The notes under the pieces: model-generated
Told to the model about the DNA's origin: nothing
Database searches by the model: none
What the model saw: the letters and a program-made list of their open reading frames with translations, nothing else
Source: Paraclostridium hominis
GTDB lineage: Bacteria; Bacillota; Clostridia; Peptostreptococcales; Peptostreptococcaceae
Direction: 5' to 3'
NCBI RefSeq assembly: GCF_014306135.1
Contig: NZ_JACRWD010000003.1
Coordinates: forward strand, 1 to 64,000
DNA length: 64,000 nt
Shown here: positions 35,448-45,324 of the stretch, in pieces
Layout of the letters: each line of letters begins with the position of its first letter
How positions within the stretch are numbered: the first letter of the stretch is position 1
Translations under genes and position numbers: made by a program

Positions 35448-37958
35448 TTAGCTATTTCTAAGAGTTTCTATAATTACTTCATTGTTAACTTTTTCAAAGC
35501 AAATACTTGGAACAAAAATAGATATTAACAGTAATATAGGTAGTGATAATATTACAGGCATAATTCTAAAAGTATAACTAAATATACTCATTCCACCTGC
35601 AATAGTATTAACCAATAAATAAGTAAGTGGCAATCCTATTATAATTACTGCACCTATTGTTATTACTACATAATATATTCCTTCAAGTATAAGCATCTTT
35701 TTGATTTGCTTTCTTGTCATACCTATACTATTTAACATAGCCAGTTCATTCTTTCTAGATATAATATTTGTTGATACTACATTAATAAAGTTTAGTATTC
35801 CTATAATACCTACTATGGCACTTAGTCCATAACCTACTATTTCATAAATTTTTATAGTTGATTTAAATTCATTTATATAAGTTTGTTTTGATCTATAATC
35901 AAGTAATGGATTATCTTTTATTAAAGATTTAATATGATTTTCTACTTCTTGTTCTTTACCATCTTTAACATTAAACATAGCCGTCATTATTGAATTATTT
36001 TTTGTTGTAGTTTTAAATTCTTCTGACGGCAAATACCCTGTAAAACATGGAAATCCAATTCCTCTATTTAAGTATGCTGGTTCATTAGTCATTATTGCCA
36101 TTACTGTATACTCTTTACTTTTACCATTTTCAAAAGGTATTGTCACCTTATCCCCAACCTTTACCAAATTTCCAAGCATAAAGTTTGTATTTGCTATTAT
36201 ATAATCGCCAGATGCAAATTTTTCTTCATCTAGTTTACCTTCAGATATATAATTTTTTAAAAACTTATATATACCTCTATCCACTCCATAGTATTCACTT
36301 GAAACCTTTTTTTCTTCTAACATTTCATCTATTGATTCATTTAACCATTCATTTCCTTCTTTATGCTTAGCATCTAAAACTTTTTTTATCTTGTCAGTTA
36401 AAGGTATCTTAGTTTGTTTATAATACATTTTATCAATAGAGTTAACTCCATTTAATTTTTCAATGTCTTTAATTACATCTTCAGTAAGGGCATTTGTAGA
36501 TTCTGGGTCAAACTCCATTCTATAAAAACTCGTATCACCTATTGTAAAATCTGTTCCTATAGATCTTCTCAAGAATTTATCTATATCAATACCTGATGCC
36601 ATTGTATATACTATATTTAAAAGTATTATACTTAATGATAAAGATGCTATTACTATAAATGTTTTTTTCTTATTTCTAAAAATATTAGATAAAGCCATGT
36701 TATTTAATTTTGCACCACTTGAAGTTTTCTTTATTTTGCGTTTTATGTTTTCATTTACTCCAGTGTATCTTATGGCTTCTACCGGCGATACTTTTGATGC
36801 TATTTTAGCTGGTTTATATACACTTATTAATACTGTTATTATTGAAAATACTGTTGCAAATATAAATATAATAGGATTTGATGATAGCTTAGTATGAGTT
36901 ACATTTACTGTTTTCATTATAAGTGGAGTTACCATAGAACCTATAGCATATCCTAAAATTAAACCTATTGGTATTGCTATTAAACATAGTCTTAATGCTT
37001 GTTTTATTATTATCTTTTTAATTTGTTTTTTAGTTGTTCCTATAGTTTTTAATTGACCGTAAAACTTTATATCCCTAACTATTGATATATAGAATATGTT
37101 ATATATTATTAAATATCCTGTAAACATTATAAGAAGTATTAATCCAATTGCTCCAAATACTGTCCCTAAATCTAAAGTCTTACCTCCCATATATGCCCAA
37201 TTTACTCCATAATTTATTTCATTTTCATTGTATCCACTATCCTTTATTACTTTTTGTAGTTTCTTTTCTATGTTCATAGAATTAGAAAAATTCACATCTA
37301 ATATTATAGTTCCTATAAAATTATTATCTTTTTTAAGTTTTTCTTGATCTATATTCCCTAATACATCTTTTATAAAATTTTTTGAAACATATGCAGAACT
37401 TGCGCTAATTACTTTGTCACCTTCAAATATACCACTTACTTTAAATTCATTAGTATATTCTTTATCACCTATTTTATAAGTTAATTTTATATTTTGATTA
37501 AGGTCATAAGGAAGACCTAATAAGTCTAAAGTTAAAGTATCTACTAATATTTCATTTTTCTTAGTTGGAATATCTCCCTTTATAGGTGTTGAAAAAGTTG
37601 TTTTTATATAATTTTTATCACCATATTTTATTTCAACCTGTCTTTTTGCAAGTTCTTTATTTTCAGCTATTGCTAGAGGCACTGCTATTCCTTTATATTT
37701 TATAAGCTTATTGTCTTTTATTTTATTGTATTGTTCTACTGTTAAATATTTAAAACTACCGTGAGTACTTCCCCCTACCATACGCATAGTACTGTATTCA
37801 TTAGATTTTAACATTCCCATACCTATTGTAAATAAACTAGTAAAAAGTAAGGTTGTAAGTACTATAGCTATTATAGCAATTTTGTTTCTACTTTTATTTG
37901 CTTTAAAACTTTTCTTTGAAAGATTGTTTATAACTAGTGTATTTGTATTTTTTATCAT
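35448..37958 (-). CDS. ABC transporter permease with two FtsX domains
   Basis: 836-residue permease. One membrane segment at residue about 25-47, a first large extracellular domain, a FtsX core (about 265-385), another segment near 430, a second extracellular domain and a C-terminal FtsX core (about 710-830). This is the MacB/BceB-like architecture of transporters for antimicrobial peptides or lipoproteins. It overlaps the ATPase gene by one base (TGA/ATG arrangement), and the two-component genes just upstream suggest drug sensing. Substrate unknown. Confidence 0.88.
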   Translation of the reverse strand: MIKNTNTLVINNLSKKSFKANKSRNKIAIIAIVLTTLLFTSLFTIGMGMLKSNEYSTMRMVGGSTHGSFKYLTVEQYNKIKDNKLIKYKGIAVPLAIAENKELAKRQVEIKYGDKNYIKTTFSTPIKGDIPTKKNEILVDTLTLDLLGLPYDLNQNIKLTYKIGDKEYTNEFKVSGIFEGDKVISASSAYVSKNFIKDVLGNIDQEKLKKDNNFIGTIILDVNFSNSMNIEKKLQKVIKDSGYNENEINYGVNWAYMGGKTLDLGTVFGAIGLILLIMFTGYLIIYNIFYISIVRDIKFYGQLKTIGTTKKQIKKIIIKQALRLCLIAIPIGLILGYAIGSMVTPLIMKTVNVTHTKLSSNPIIFIFATVFSIITVLISVYKPAKIASKVSPVEAIRYTGVNENIKRKIKKTSSGAKLNNMALSNIFRNKKKTFIVIASLSLSIILLNIVYTMASGIDIDKFLRRSIGTDFTIGDTSFYRMEFDPESTNALTEDVIKDIEKLNGVNSIDKMYYKQTKIPLTDKIKKVLDAKHKEGNEWLNESIDEMLEEKKVSSEYYGVDRGIYKFLKNYISEGKLDEEKFASGDYIIANTNFMLGNLVKVGDKVTIPFENGKSKEYTVMAIMTNEPAYLNRGIGFPCFTGYLPSEEFKTTTKNNSIMTAMFNVKDGKEQEVENHIKSLIKDNPLLDYRSKQTYINEFKSTIKIYEIVGYGLSAIVGIIGILNFINVVSTNIISRKNELAMLNSIGMTRKQIKKMLILEGIYYVVITIGAVIIIGLPLTYLLVNTIAGGMSIFSYTFRIMPVILSLPILLLISIFVPSICFEKVNNEVIIETLRNS

Positions 37959-38638
37959 TACTTCTCCACCACCTTAGAAACAATCTTTCCATCTTCTATT
38001 CTTATAATTTTATCTCCCATTTGAGCTATTTCTTCGTTGTGAGTTATCATAACTATTGTCTGATTAAATTTTTTGCTCATTATTTTTAAAAGTCCCATTA
38101 CATCTTGACTAGTTCTACTGTCTAAATTACCCGTTGGCTCATCTGCAAGTATTATAGATGGTTTACTAGCAAGTGCTCTTGCTATTGCTACTCTTTGTTG
38201 TTGTCCTCCTGAAAGATTATTTGGTAAATTATATATTTTATTTTCTAAACCTAAAGATTTTATAACTAAATCTACATGTTTATTATCTATTTTATTTCCA
38301 TCAAGCTCTATTGGAAGTACTATATTTTCATATACATTTAGTATTGGGATTAAGTTAAATTGTTGAAATACAAACCCTATTTCTCTTCGTCTAAATATCG
38401 TTAATTCATCATCACTTAATTTTGATATGTCTTTATTTGCAATTTTAATTTCTCCATTAGTAGGTCTATCAAGGCCTCCTATCATATTAAGCAATGTACT
38501 TTTACCACTTCCCGATGTACCTACTATACAAACAAATTCACCTTCATTTATCTCAAGATTTATACCATCTAGTGCTTTTACCAAGTTTTCATCTTTTCCA
38601 TAATATTTTTTTAAATTTTTAACTTCAACTACTTTCAT
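37958..38638 (-). CDS. ABC transporter ATP-binding protein
   Basis: 226 residues, LolD/MacB/BceA type. Walker A GTSGSGKST, Q-loop FQQFNLIPILNVYENI, signature LSGGQQQRVAIARAL, Walker B IILADEPTGNLD and the switch His in MITHN are all present. Partner of the FtsX permease next to it. The start follows AGGAAG. Confidence 0.95.
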   Translation of the reverse strand: MKVVEVKNLKKYYGKDENLVKALDGINLEINEGEFVCIVGTSGSGKSTLLNMIGGLDRPTNGEIKIANKDISKLSDDELTIFRRREIGFVFQQFNLIPILNVYENIVLPIELDGNKIDNKHVDLVIKSLGLENKIYNLPNNLSGGQQQRVAIARALASKPSIILADEPTGNLDSRTSQDVMGLLKIMSKKFNQTIVMITHNEEIAQMGDKIIRIEDGKIVSKVVEK

Positions 38639-38748
38639 ATCTTCCTCCCTAATTTCTTATTAAATGTAATTTATTTCCTATACCTTTAATATATAAATGA
38701 ATTGTTACAAACTAGTGTCTCAAATATAACAGCTTTGACACATTTGAT

Positions 38749-39780
38749 TTATGCTGGTAAGAATATTGAAAAAGTTGAGCCTTGATTTATTTTTGATGAA
38801 ACTTTTATGTATCCACCTTGATGTGATATTATTTGTCTTGTTAAATATAACCCTATACCTACCCCTTCATATTGATTTGTATTTTTACATCTATAAAATC
38901 TTTTAAATATATTGTTAATTTCTGATTCTTCTATTCCAATGCCATTATCTGTTATATCTATTCTTTTGAAAATTTCATAAGAAGTTATATTTATGCTTAT
39001 ACTTCCATTTTCATTTGTGTATTTTATTGCATTTTCTAATATATTTACAATTGCTTCTATTGTCCATTTATTATCATAATAACCCTGTGCACTTTTATCT
39101 CCATCTACACTTATGCTTATTTGTTTTTTGTCTGCATTTTTATAGACTTCTTTTATTGATGAACTTATTGTATCTATTAATTTAGTTTTATTTTTAGTAG
39201 GTTTTATTATTCCATTTTCAAGCCGAGACATTTTTATTAGTGATTGTATCAAGAAGTTTAGTCTGTTTGATTGATTATTTATATCTAGAAGTATATCTTT
39301 TGTATACTCATCTAAATTTTCATTCTCAAGTATAAGTTCACTGTATAACATAATGTTTGCAATAGGCGTTTTAGTTTGATGAGATATATCAGCTACTAAG
39401 GATTTTATGCTATTTCTTTCTTTTTCTATAGATTTTTTGTTGCTTTCATATATTTTTATGTATTTTAATAGCTTATGCTCTAGTGAAGATAGTATTGTTT
39501 CATCATATCTATTTATTATTTCTTCTTTATCTATAGCTTTTGATATCATATTATCAAGTAGATTTACTGTATCTTGTACTTTAAGCTTTATTATATAAAT
39601 AAATGATAATCCTATAATGACTATAGATAATAAAAATATTATACTAACTAGCTTTACTATTTCTAAATCAATTATATCTATAAAGTATATGAATACTGAA
39701 AACAGTGTACATATACTTATAAAAAAAGTTAAATATATAATATATATTTTGTTAAAGGAATGATTTTTTTGTTTACTCAT
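38749..39780 (-). CDS. Membrane sensor histidine kinase
   Basis: 343 residues. Two adjacent membrane segments within the first 70 residues with only a very short loop between them indicate an intramembrane-sensing kinase. The phospho-accepting His lies in ADISHQTKTPIANI; N box IVNILENAIKYTNEN, G1 ITDNGIGIEE, F box RFYRC and G2 EGVGIGLYL follow. The start ATG at 39780 overlaps the response-regulator stop by eight bases, so both are coupled. The ABC genes directly downstream on the same strand are the probable target or partner. Confidence 0.92.
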   Translation of the reverse strand: MSKQKNHSFNKIYIIYLTFFISICTLFSVFIYFIDIIDLEIVKLVSIIFLLSIVIIGLSFIYIIKLKVQDTVNLLDNMISKAIDKEEIINRYDETILSSLEHKLLKYIKIYESNKKSIEKERNSIKSLVADISHQTKTPIANIMLYSELILENENLDEYTKDILLDINNQSNRLNFLIQSLIKMSRLENGIIKPTKNKTKLIDTISSSIKEVYKNADKKQISISVDGDKSAQGYYDNKWTIEAIVNILENAIKYTNENGSISINITSYEIFKRIDITDNGIGIEESEINNIFKRFYRCKNTNQYEGVGIGLYLTRQIISHQGGYIKVSSKINQGSTFSIFLPA

Positions 39781-40471
39781 TTTTGTCACCTTCTGAGAAA
39801 ATATATCCTATTCCGTATACTGTTTTTATATATTTAGGTTTTGATTTATTATCTTCTATTTTTTCTCTTAATCTTTTTATATTTACTGTAAGGGCATTTT
39901 CCTCTACAAACTCACTATCATTGTCCCATACATTGTCTATTAATTGTTCACGAGTTAACACTCGTCCTTTATTTTTTATTAGCATTTTTAATAGCTTTTG
40001 TTCTGTTTTGCTTAAATTTATTTTGTTATTATCTTTAGTAAATTCCATTTTGTCAAAGTCTAAAATTAGATTATCTACAGTTATTTTATTATTTGTATTT
40101 TTATTTTCTAATCGTCTTAAAGCTACCATAACTCTTGCACGTAAAACCATTAAGCTAAATGGTTTTGTTATATAATCATCTGCACCTAATTCTAATCCTG
40201 TTACTATGTCCAATTCCATATCACAAGCAGTTAGAAATATTATGGGTATTGTTGATTTTCCTCTTATTTCTTTACAAAAATCAAATCCATTTCCATCAGG
40301 AAGATTTACATCTAGTATTATTAAATCTATTTTTTCTTTTTTTAATATGTTTCTTGAATCTTCTAATGTAAATGCCTGTTTTATATTTATGTCATTTTGC
40401 CTAAGTGTTAACATTATGCCTTTGTTTAGAGTTATATCGTCTTCTATTATTAAAATAGTTTTATTCCCCAT
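39773..40471 (-). CDS. OmpR/PhoB-family response regulator
   Basis: 232 residues. The receiver domain has IIEDD near the N-terminus, phospho-acceptor Asp in LIILDVNLPDG, Thr in FLTACD and Lys in YITKPF. The C-terminal winged helix (EQKLLKMLIKNKGRVLTREQLIDNVW ... YGIGYIF region) is standard. First gene of a four-gene minus-strand set: regulator, kinase, ATPase, permease. The ATG follows GGAGGG. Confidence 0.94.
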   Translation of the reverse strand: MGNKTILIIEDDITLNKGIMLTLRQNDINIKQAFTLEDSRNILKKEKIDLIILDVNLPDGNGFDFCKEIRGKSTIPIIFLTACDMELDIVTGLELGADDYITKPFSLMVLRARVMVALRRLENKNTNNKITVDNLILDFDKMEFTKDNNKINLSKTEQKLLKMLIKNKGRVLTREQLIDNVWDNDSEFVEENALTVNIKRLREKIEDNKSKPKYIKTVYGIGYIFSEGDKNE

Positions 40472-40667
40472 TAATTCCCTCCATTAATTCCCATACTTTT
40501 TTATTATGTCAAATACATTATTGTATATTTTTAGATTTATTCAATTAAATAGTAGCTATGTACTTATATAAAGTCAATAAATGTATTATTTTAGCTTTCA
40601 AGCATTTAAAATCTTAATTTATTGATTCAAATAATTTTTAAAATTTTTTAGAAATATTTTAAATAAA
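40472..40667. other. Promoter region of the two-component system
   Basis: Roughly 200 AT-rich bases upstream of the response regulator. I see no ORF or structured RNA. The regulator promoter presumably lies here, but no clear -35/-10 pair stands out. Confidence 0.5.
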
Positions 40668-40711
40668 AAAGTTGAGTCAAAGCGTATTAATAAATACTTT
40701 GACTCAACTCT
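40668..40711 (-). terminator. Terminator after the MATE gene
   Basis: AGTTGAGTCAAAG / CTTTGACTCAACT stem with inner GTATT/AATAC, flanked by A and T runs. The 160 bases up to the MATE stop hold another small hairpin (ATACCC/GGGTAT at about 40747-40766) and nothing else visible. Confidence 0.7.
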
Positions 40712-40873
40712 TATATTTTTAACTAACACCCTCTATTGTTTCACTATACCCTCTTTTTTGGGTATTAGACTTTTAAACTAAAGTGTTTTTATACATATCA
40801 ACTTTTTAAATTAACCTTTATAAAAAATCAATTTAGTTGTCTAGATAGGTTTAATTTATTAAAATTAAATATT

Positions 40874-42253
40874 TTACTGCTCCTGTACTTGATAAGTTAT
40901 ATCTATTGGAGTATCTTCTTTTGATAACTTCTTTGATAAAATTATAAAGTAAATTACACATAATATAATTTGCACAAATGTAGACATTGGTGTTGCAAGA
41001 CCTACTTTAAATAACGATACTGGTAGTATTTTACTCATCATATATGATACTGGTATTCTTACCCCAAAGGCACCTATTATTCCTTGTATCATTACAAAAG
41101 TTGTTTTTCCACATCCATTAAAGTAACCTACCATACAGAACATAATTGCAGTTAAAAGACAATCTATTCCGTATGCTTTCATATATTGCCAAGATGCTAA
41201 AACTACATCTTTATCCTTAGAAAACATTCCTGCAAGTAAGTTTCCATGGAAGAATGTAATATAAAACATAAAAACTCCACAACATAAAGAAGCTGAAATT
41301 GCATAAACAAGAACTTTTCTTGCTCTATGGTATTTTTTAGCTCCATAGTTTTGTGCAACAAATGCAGATACTGCTTGAGAAAAAGATGATGGTATAAGCA
41401 TTATAAATCCAACAAGTTTTTCTGCAACACCAATTCCTGCTGATGGAATTACTCCCATTGAATTACCTATCATCATAATTACAAGGAAAGATAAATGTAC
41501 AAGTCCATCTTGTAGGGCTATTGGTGTTCCGTATTTAATTATCTTTGATGTTATACCTTTATGGAATTTTATACTTTGTCTAGAAAATTCAAAAGGAAGC
41601 CCACGCTTTTTAATAATTATTATAGACAGTATGACACTAATTGCTTGAGCCATTATAGTAGCCAACGCTGCCCCCATAGCAGCCATTTTAAATATTCCAA
41701 CAAATATTAAGTCTCCTATAATATTTGTAACACATGCAATTCCTACTGTAATAAGAGGAGTTTTTGAATCACCTAATCCTCTAAATACTCCTCCTATAAT
41801 ATTATAAGCAACTATAAAAACAGAACCTGCAGAACAAATTCTTATATATATTACAGTGCTATCAAAGGCTTCTTTTGGAGCATGCATAAAAGTTGAAATA
41901 TTTGAAGCAAAACTAACGATTAAAACAGTAATAACTAAAGCTATAATAGCAAATATTAAAATACCACTTCCTACAACATTTCCAGCTTCCTTTGACTTTC
42001 CTTCCCCAAGTTTTTGACCTATTAATATAGTAAGACCCATAGTTAATCCTGTAATTATTACAGTTATAGTCATCATCACTTGACTACCTGTTGAAACGGC
42101 AGAAACATCTGCAGCATGGCCAAATTGCCCTACTATAAGTAAATCAACTGCACCATACATAGTTTGTAAAAATAATGCAAGTAATATGGGTATTGCAAAT
42201 TTTAATAAAGGTGAAAATATCTTCCCCTCTGTAAAGTTAGATACTTTTGACAT
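40874..42253 (-). CDS. MATE-family efflux transporter
   Basis: 459 residues with 12 membrane segments in two related halves, typical of Na+ or H+ coupled MATE exporters of cationic drugs. Segments such as FALPILLALFLQTMYGAVDLLIVGQFG (start) and the half-repeat beginning IIKYGTPIALQDGLVHLSF identify the family. It lies 82 bases downstream of a MarR regulator on the same strand. Drug range unknown. Confidence 0.92.
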   Translation of the reverse strand: MSKVSNFTEGKIFSPLLKFAIPILLALFLQTMYGAVDLLIVGQFGHAADVSAVSTGSQVMMTITVIITGLTMGLTILIGQKLGEGKSKEAGNVVGSGILIFAIIALVITVLIVSFASNISTFMHAPKEAFDSTVIYIRICSAGSVFIVAYNIIGGVFRGLGDSKTPLITVGIACVTNIIGDLIFVGIFKMAAMGAALATIMAQAISVILSIIIIKKRGLPFEFSRQSIKFHKGITSKIIKYGTPIALQDGLVHLSFLVIMMIGNSMGVIPSAGIGVAEKLVGFIMLIPSSFSQAVSAFVAQNYGAKKYHRARKVLVYAISASLCCGVFMFYITFFHGNLLAGMFSKDKDVVLASWQYMKAYGIDCLLTAIMFCMVGYFNGCGKTTFVMIQGIIGAFGVRIPVSYMMSKILPVSLFKVGLATPMSTFVQIILCVIYFIILSKKLSKEDTPIDITYQVQEQ

Positions 42254-42334
42254 ATATCATCCTCCTATTTTTTATTTTTGTTTTGGACAAAACAATATTT
42301 ATATAAATATAACCGTTATTGAAGCTTAAAACGG

Positions 42335-42778
42335 TTATTCTAAATTATTTCTTATTTTATCAAGTACACTTTGAAATACTTTTATTTCTTCTTGAGTTAT
42401 ATTCTCTGATAACTTATTCTCGATTGAATCGATTGCAGTAGAAATTTTTTCATAAATTTTTATAGATTTTTGAGTTAAAATTATCTTCTTTAGACGTGCA
42501 TCCTCCGTAACAGGTACTCTTTCTATTAAATCACTCTTTTCCATATTATTTAGCATTAAGCTAATAGATGAACGCTTTAAATCAAATTCTCTCTCTAAAT
42601 CTTTTTGGAATATTTCTTTGTCTTTGCCTTCATTAGAAATAAAATCGATTACATAAGCTTGTGACACAGTTAAGTTATCATCAATTGCACTAATTACAGA
42701 AGCATCCATCTTCCTTGAAATTATATGGTGAATTTTACTAATATCAAGACCTAGTTTAAGCTTATTTTTATTTTTCAT
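42335..42778 (-). CDS. MarR-family transcription regulator
   Basis: 147 residues, winged helix-turn-helix. The DNA-binding region (KDLEREFDLKRSSISLMLNNMEKSDLIERVPVTEDARLKKI area) shows the recognition helix and the wing with its D-R/K pair. It is the first gene of the MarR-MATE operon and presumably represses it. The short palindrome-like GTTTTGTAC / TTGTTTTGGAC sequences flanking both genes may be operators. The ATG has AGGTG upstream. Confidence 0.9.
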   Translation of the reverse strand: MKNKNKLKLGLDISKIHHIISRKMDASVISAIDDNLTVSQAYVIDFISNEGKDKEIFQKDLEREFDLKRSSISLMLNNMEKSDLIERVPVTEDARLKKIILTQKSIKIYEKISTAIDSIENKLSENITQEEIKVFQSVLDKIRNNLE

Positions 42779-42882
42779 GGAAACACCTCCATATAAAAAT
42801 TTGTTTTGTACTAAACTATATTATCTACTATTACTATTTATGTCAATAGAATCCTTTTACTTTTATTGTTAATAAAATAAAA

Positions 42883-42912
42883 AAATTACCACACCTGTTG
42901 ATGTGGTAATTT
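42883..42912 (-). terminator. Terminator of the deformylase-like gene
   Basis: AAATTACCACA / TGTGGTAATTT stem with the loop CCTGTTGA; 75 bases beyond the stop on the minus strand. Confidence 0.75.
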
Positions 42913-42986
42913 CAATGCTTTAAAGGTTATGTGCCTCGGTAATTGTCGGATATGAATTTATGTAATAATACCCATAATATTATTTA

Positions 42987-43397
42987 TTAGATTATTATGC
43001 CTTCGAAATGATCTACTTCATGCTGGATAATCTGAGCAGTAAATCCTGTAAATATTTGTTTATGTTTCTTGAAATTTTTATCTAGATATTCTACCTCTAT
43101 TGTTTCATATCTTGTTGTTTTTCTAAAACCTTCTAAAGATAAACAGCTTTCTTCTGCCTCATAAGGCTTTTCTTTTTTTAATATAACTGGATTTACCATA
43201 GGAACTATGATATTACCTACGCTAAATACCAATATACGTTTTTTTACTCCTATCATATTTGCTGCCATGCCTACACAATGATCTAAGTTTGCTCTTAATG
43301 TATCTATTAAATCATTAATAACTTCTACATCCTCTTTAGTTGCAGGTTCTGATTTTTGTTCTAAAAATAATACATCCTTTACAATATTTCTTATCAT
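42987..43397 (-). CDS. Peptide-deformylase-like protein with altered motif I
   Basis: 136 residues, shorter than typical deformylases (150-190). Motif II EESCLSLEG (Cys85) and motif III QHEVDH (His126, Glu127, His130) supply all metal ligands and the catalytic Glu. Motif I reads VGMAANMIG in place of the usual GLAAPQxG, so the catalytic Gln that stabilises the intermediate is replaced by Met48. The fold and metal site are probably intact, but N-formylmethionine deformylation may be weak or altered. A canonical copy is presumably elsewhere. Monocistronic. Confidence 0.82.
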   Translation of the reverse strand: MIRNIVKDVLFLEQKSEPATKEDVEVINDLIDTLRANLDHCVGMAANMIGVKKRILVFSVGNIIVPMVNPVILKKEKPYEAEESCLSLEGFRKTTRYETIEVEYLDKNFKKHKQIFTGFTAQIIQHEVDHFEGIII

Positions 43398-43645
43398 TTT
43401 TGTCCAACCTTTCTAATTTCTTTATCTGAATTAATTTAATTTATAATCTTATTGTATACTTTAAAATTATACCTAACTATTATTAGAATTAATATATTTT
43501 AATATAGCAGTTTATTAGATAATCTACCACTGGATTATTATAATTACTTCAATTTTATTTGATTTCAGATTTGGCAAAAAAATTAAGTAAAAATGCTTAT
43601 AATAAGTACTTTTACTCAACTAGATTTTTTAATTATTTAATTTTT

Positions 43646-44077
43646 TTAATCAATAATATTAATACTATATGCATTAGCTGTTACAGGATAAGATCTTCCT
43701 TCTGGCCCTTGAAATACAACTTCTATCTTTTGTCCTATTTTTAAATCTGAAACTTTAAGATTAGAGCTTGAATTACCTTTTTTAATTATAGTATCTTTAC
43801 CTACAAGAACATCTGCTATATCATAGCTAGTATCTTTTTCTAAATTTCCTTCTACCCTTACAGATGTTACTTCTTTATCTATGCCTATACCCTTAATTAT
43901 TCCTCTGATTGCAATATCATTAACATTAACATCTCCATTAACTTCTGATATATCCTTATGCTCTCCATTTGAATTTACATCATTTTTAGTTATCGATGAT
44001 TTATTATTTGCAAATACAAGAATTCCACTTACTGAAATTAATCCAACTGTTAATAATGCTATAATTTGCTTTTTCAT
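43646..44077 (-). CDS. Secreted protein of unknown function, likely ECF-sigma target
   Basis: 143 residues from the ATG at 44077, with CCTCC (minus AGGAGG) at 44086-44090; an upstream in-frame ATG lacks a site. An N-terminal signal peptide (KKQIIALLTVGLISVSGILVFA) is followed by a small beta-rich domain with phrases IIKGIGIDKEVTSVRVEG and LKIGQKIEVVFQGPEGRSYPV, resembling DUF3221/YobA-like OB folds. No lipobox Cys. A promoter motif matching that of the ECF sigma operon lies at 44128-44160. Function unknown, likely envelope stress related. Confidence 0.75.
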   Translation of the reverse strand: MKKQIIALLTVGLISVSGILVFANNKSSITKNDVNSNGEHKDISEVNGDVNVNDIAIRGIIKGIGIDKEVTSVRVEGNLEKDTSYDIADVLVGKDTIIKKGNSSSNLKVSDLKIGQKIEVVFQGPEGRSYPVTANAYSINIID

Positions 44078-44127
44078 AATATATTCCTCCCACTTATTAT
44101 TTTTTATTTGTTTGTTGTCCATTCATA

Positions 44128-44160
44128 TATAAATACAATTTAAAATTGTAAATTGTTGCA
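44128..44160 (-). promoter_or_regulatory. ECF-type promoter copy 2
   Basis: Minus-strand TGCAACAAT, then 13 bases, then TTGTATTTATA. The same two blocks with the same 13-base spacing lie upstream of the sigma-factor gene at 45325-45357. The predicted start is about 50-55 bases before the secreted-protein gene. Confidence 0.7.
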
Positions 44161-44176
44161 TTAAATTTTATTTTTA

Positions 44177-44842
44177 TTAATTTTTATTAAAATCTTTTAT
44201 ATTTTTTAATTCTTCATCTATAATTTTTATCACTTCAAATGATACAGTATAGTATTTTTCATTTATACAAGCAATTTTTAAGTCTAAGTTAATTTTTATA
44301 GAACTTGTTAAACCATCTTTCGTTATAAAACTTAAAGTTATAATCTTTCCTGTGTCTTTAAAATTGTCATAACTTTCAGGGTTAAAATCTTTTTCTTTAG
44401 CATCTTGTAAAAGATTTAATAAATTATTTATAGATTTTTCATTTGTTATTTCTTTAAACACATTAGTATTTTCATTATTTTTAATTTCTACTTTTGTGGT
44501 GTTATCTTTTAAAATTTCAAATTCAAAATTGTTAAATTCATTATTTTCGATAATTGCTCTGCTTCGTGAAATTGATGTATTTAAATGTTCATTTGACATT
44601 GATAGATTTTGCATATTATCTACCTTATTTTCATTATATAAAAACAATCCACATATAAGTACTAAACTTGCCGCTAAAGTAGATAATGATTTTTTATGAT
44701 TTAAATATATAATATTAAACTTACTTTTTTTACTTTCTTTATTAGTATTTAAATCCTTATATACATTTTCATAAATACGAGATTTCATCGACTCATCTAC
44801 TTTTATCTTATCAAATACTTTTTTTATCTCATTATCCTTCAT
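44177..44842 (-). CDS. Anti-sigma factor-like membrane protein
   Basis: About 221 residues from the ATG at 44842, with GGGAG eleven bases upstream; a GTG four codons earlier overlaps that site. A charged cytoplasmic N-terminal part (1-50, KVFDKIKVDESMKSRIYENV) likely binds the sigma factor. One membrane segment (SLSTLAASLVLICGLFLY) follows, then an extracytoplasmic domain of about 145 residues. No zinc-finger ZAS motif is visible. It overlaps the sigma gene by 11 bases, the usual coupling of sigma/anti-sigma pairs. Confidence 0.8.
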   Translation of the reverse strand: MKDNEIKKVFDKIKVDESMKSRIYENVYKDLNTNKESKKSKFNIIYLNHKKSLSTLAASLVLICGLFLYNENKVDNMQNLSMSNEHLNTSISRSRAIIENNEFNNFEFEILKDNTTKVEIKNNENTNVFKEITNEKSINNLLNLLQDAKEKDFNPESYDNFKDTGKIITLSFITKDGLTSSIKINLDLKIACINEKYYTVSFEVIKIIDEELKNIKDFNKN

Positions 44843-45305
44843 TGATATAATCACTCCCTAAACTAATTTTTAGTAATTTCCTTCCTCTATGTAGGTTTGA
44901 ACGCACAGTAGATGGCTTCATATCTAATATTTGGGCAATCTCTTCTGTACTGTATCCTTCATAGTAAAAAAGATAAATACTCATTTTATATTTATGAGGT
45001 AATTCTAATATTTCTTGTAAAATATCATAATCTTTTTCTTCTTGATAAAAATGAGATAAATCTTCTGAGCATACTATTTTCTTAAACCATGAACTTTTTA
45101 AGATATTTTTACATATATTAGTTGCTGTTTTTATGAACCAATTTTTCTCATGCTTAATGTTTTCAAATTCTGGATTATACTTTAGATATCTAATAAAAGT
45201 ATCTTGTGTAGCTTCTTCTGCATCATCTATTTTTTTAAGATACAGTACACATATTTTAAATACTGTATCAACTTGCCGATTATACACTTCTTCAAAATTA
45301 ACCAT
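44832..45305 (-). CDS. ECF RNA polymerase sigma factor
   Basis: 157 residues. Region 2 (residues about 5-70: YNRQVDTVFKICVLYLKKIDDAEEATQDTFIRYLK) and region 4 (about 100-150: YEGYSTEEIAQILDMKPSTVRSNLHRGRKLLK) are both clear, with no region 3, as in ECF sigma-70 factors. First gene of the two-gene operon with its anti-sigma. The TGCAACAAT-N13-TTGTATTTATA motif 20 bases upstream of its coding region suggests autoregulation. Confidence 0.93.
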   Translation of the reverse strand: MVNFEEVYNRQVDTVFKICVLYLKKIDDAEEATQDTFIRYLKYNPEFENIKHEKNWFIKTATNICKNILKSSWFKKIVCSEDLSHFYQEEKDYDILQEILELPHKYKMSIYLFYYEGYSTEEIAQILDMKPSTVRSNLHRGRKLLKISLGSDYINEG

Positions 45306-45324
45306 ATTAAAACCTCCTTGTAAT

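Noticed and set aside
40747..40766. ATACCC/GGGTAT hairpin after the MATE gene as a riboswitch
   Set aside because: Six-base stem only, no conserved core, and downstream of the gene, not upstream.
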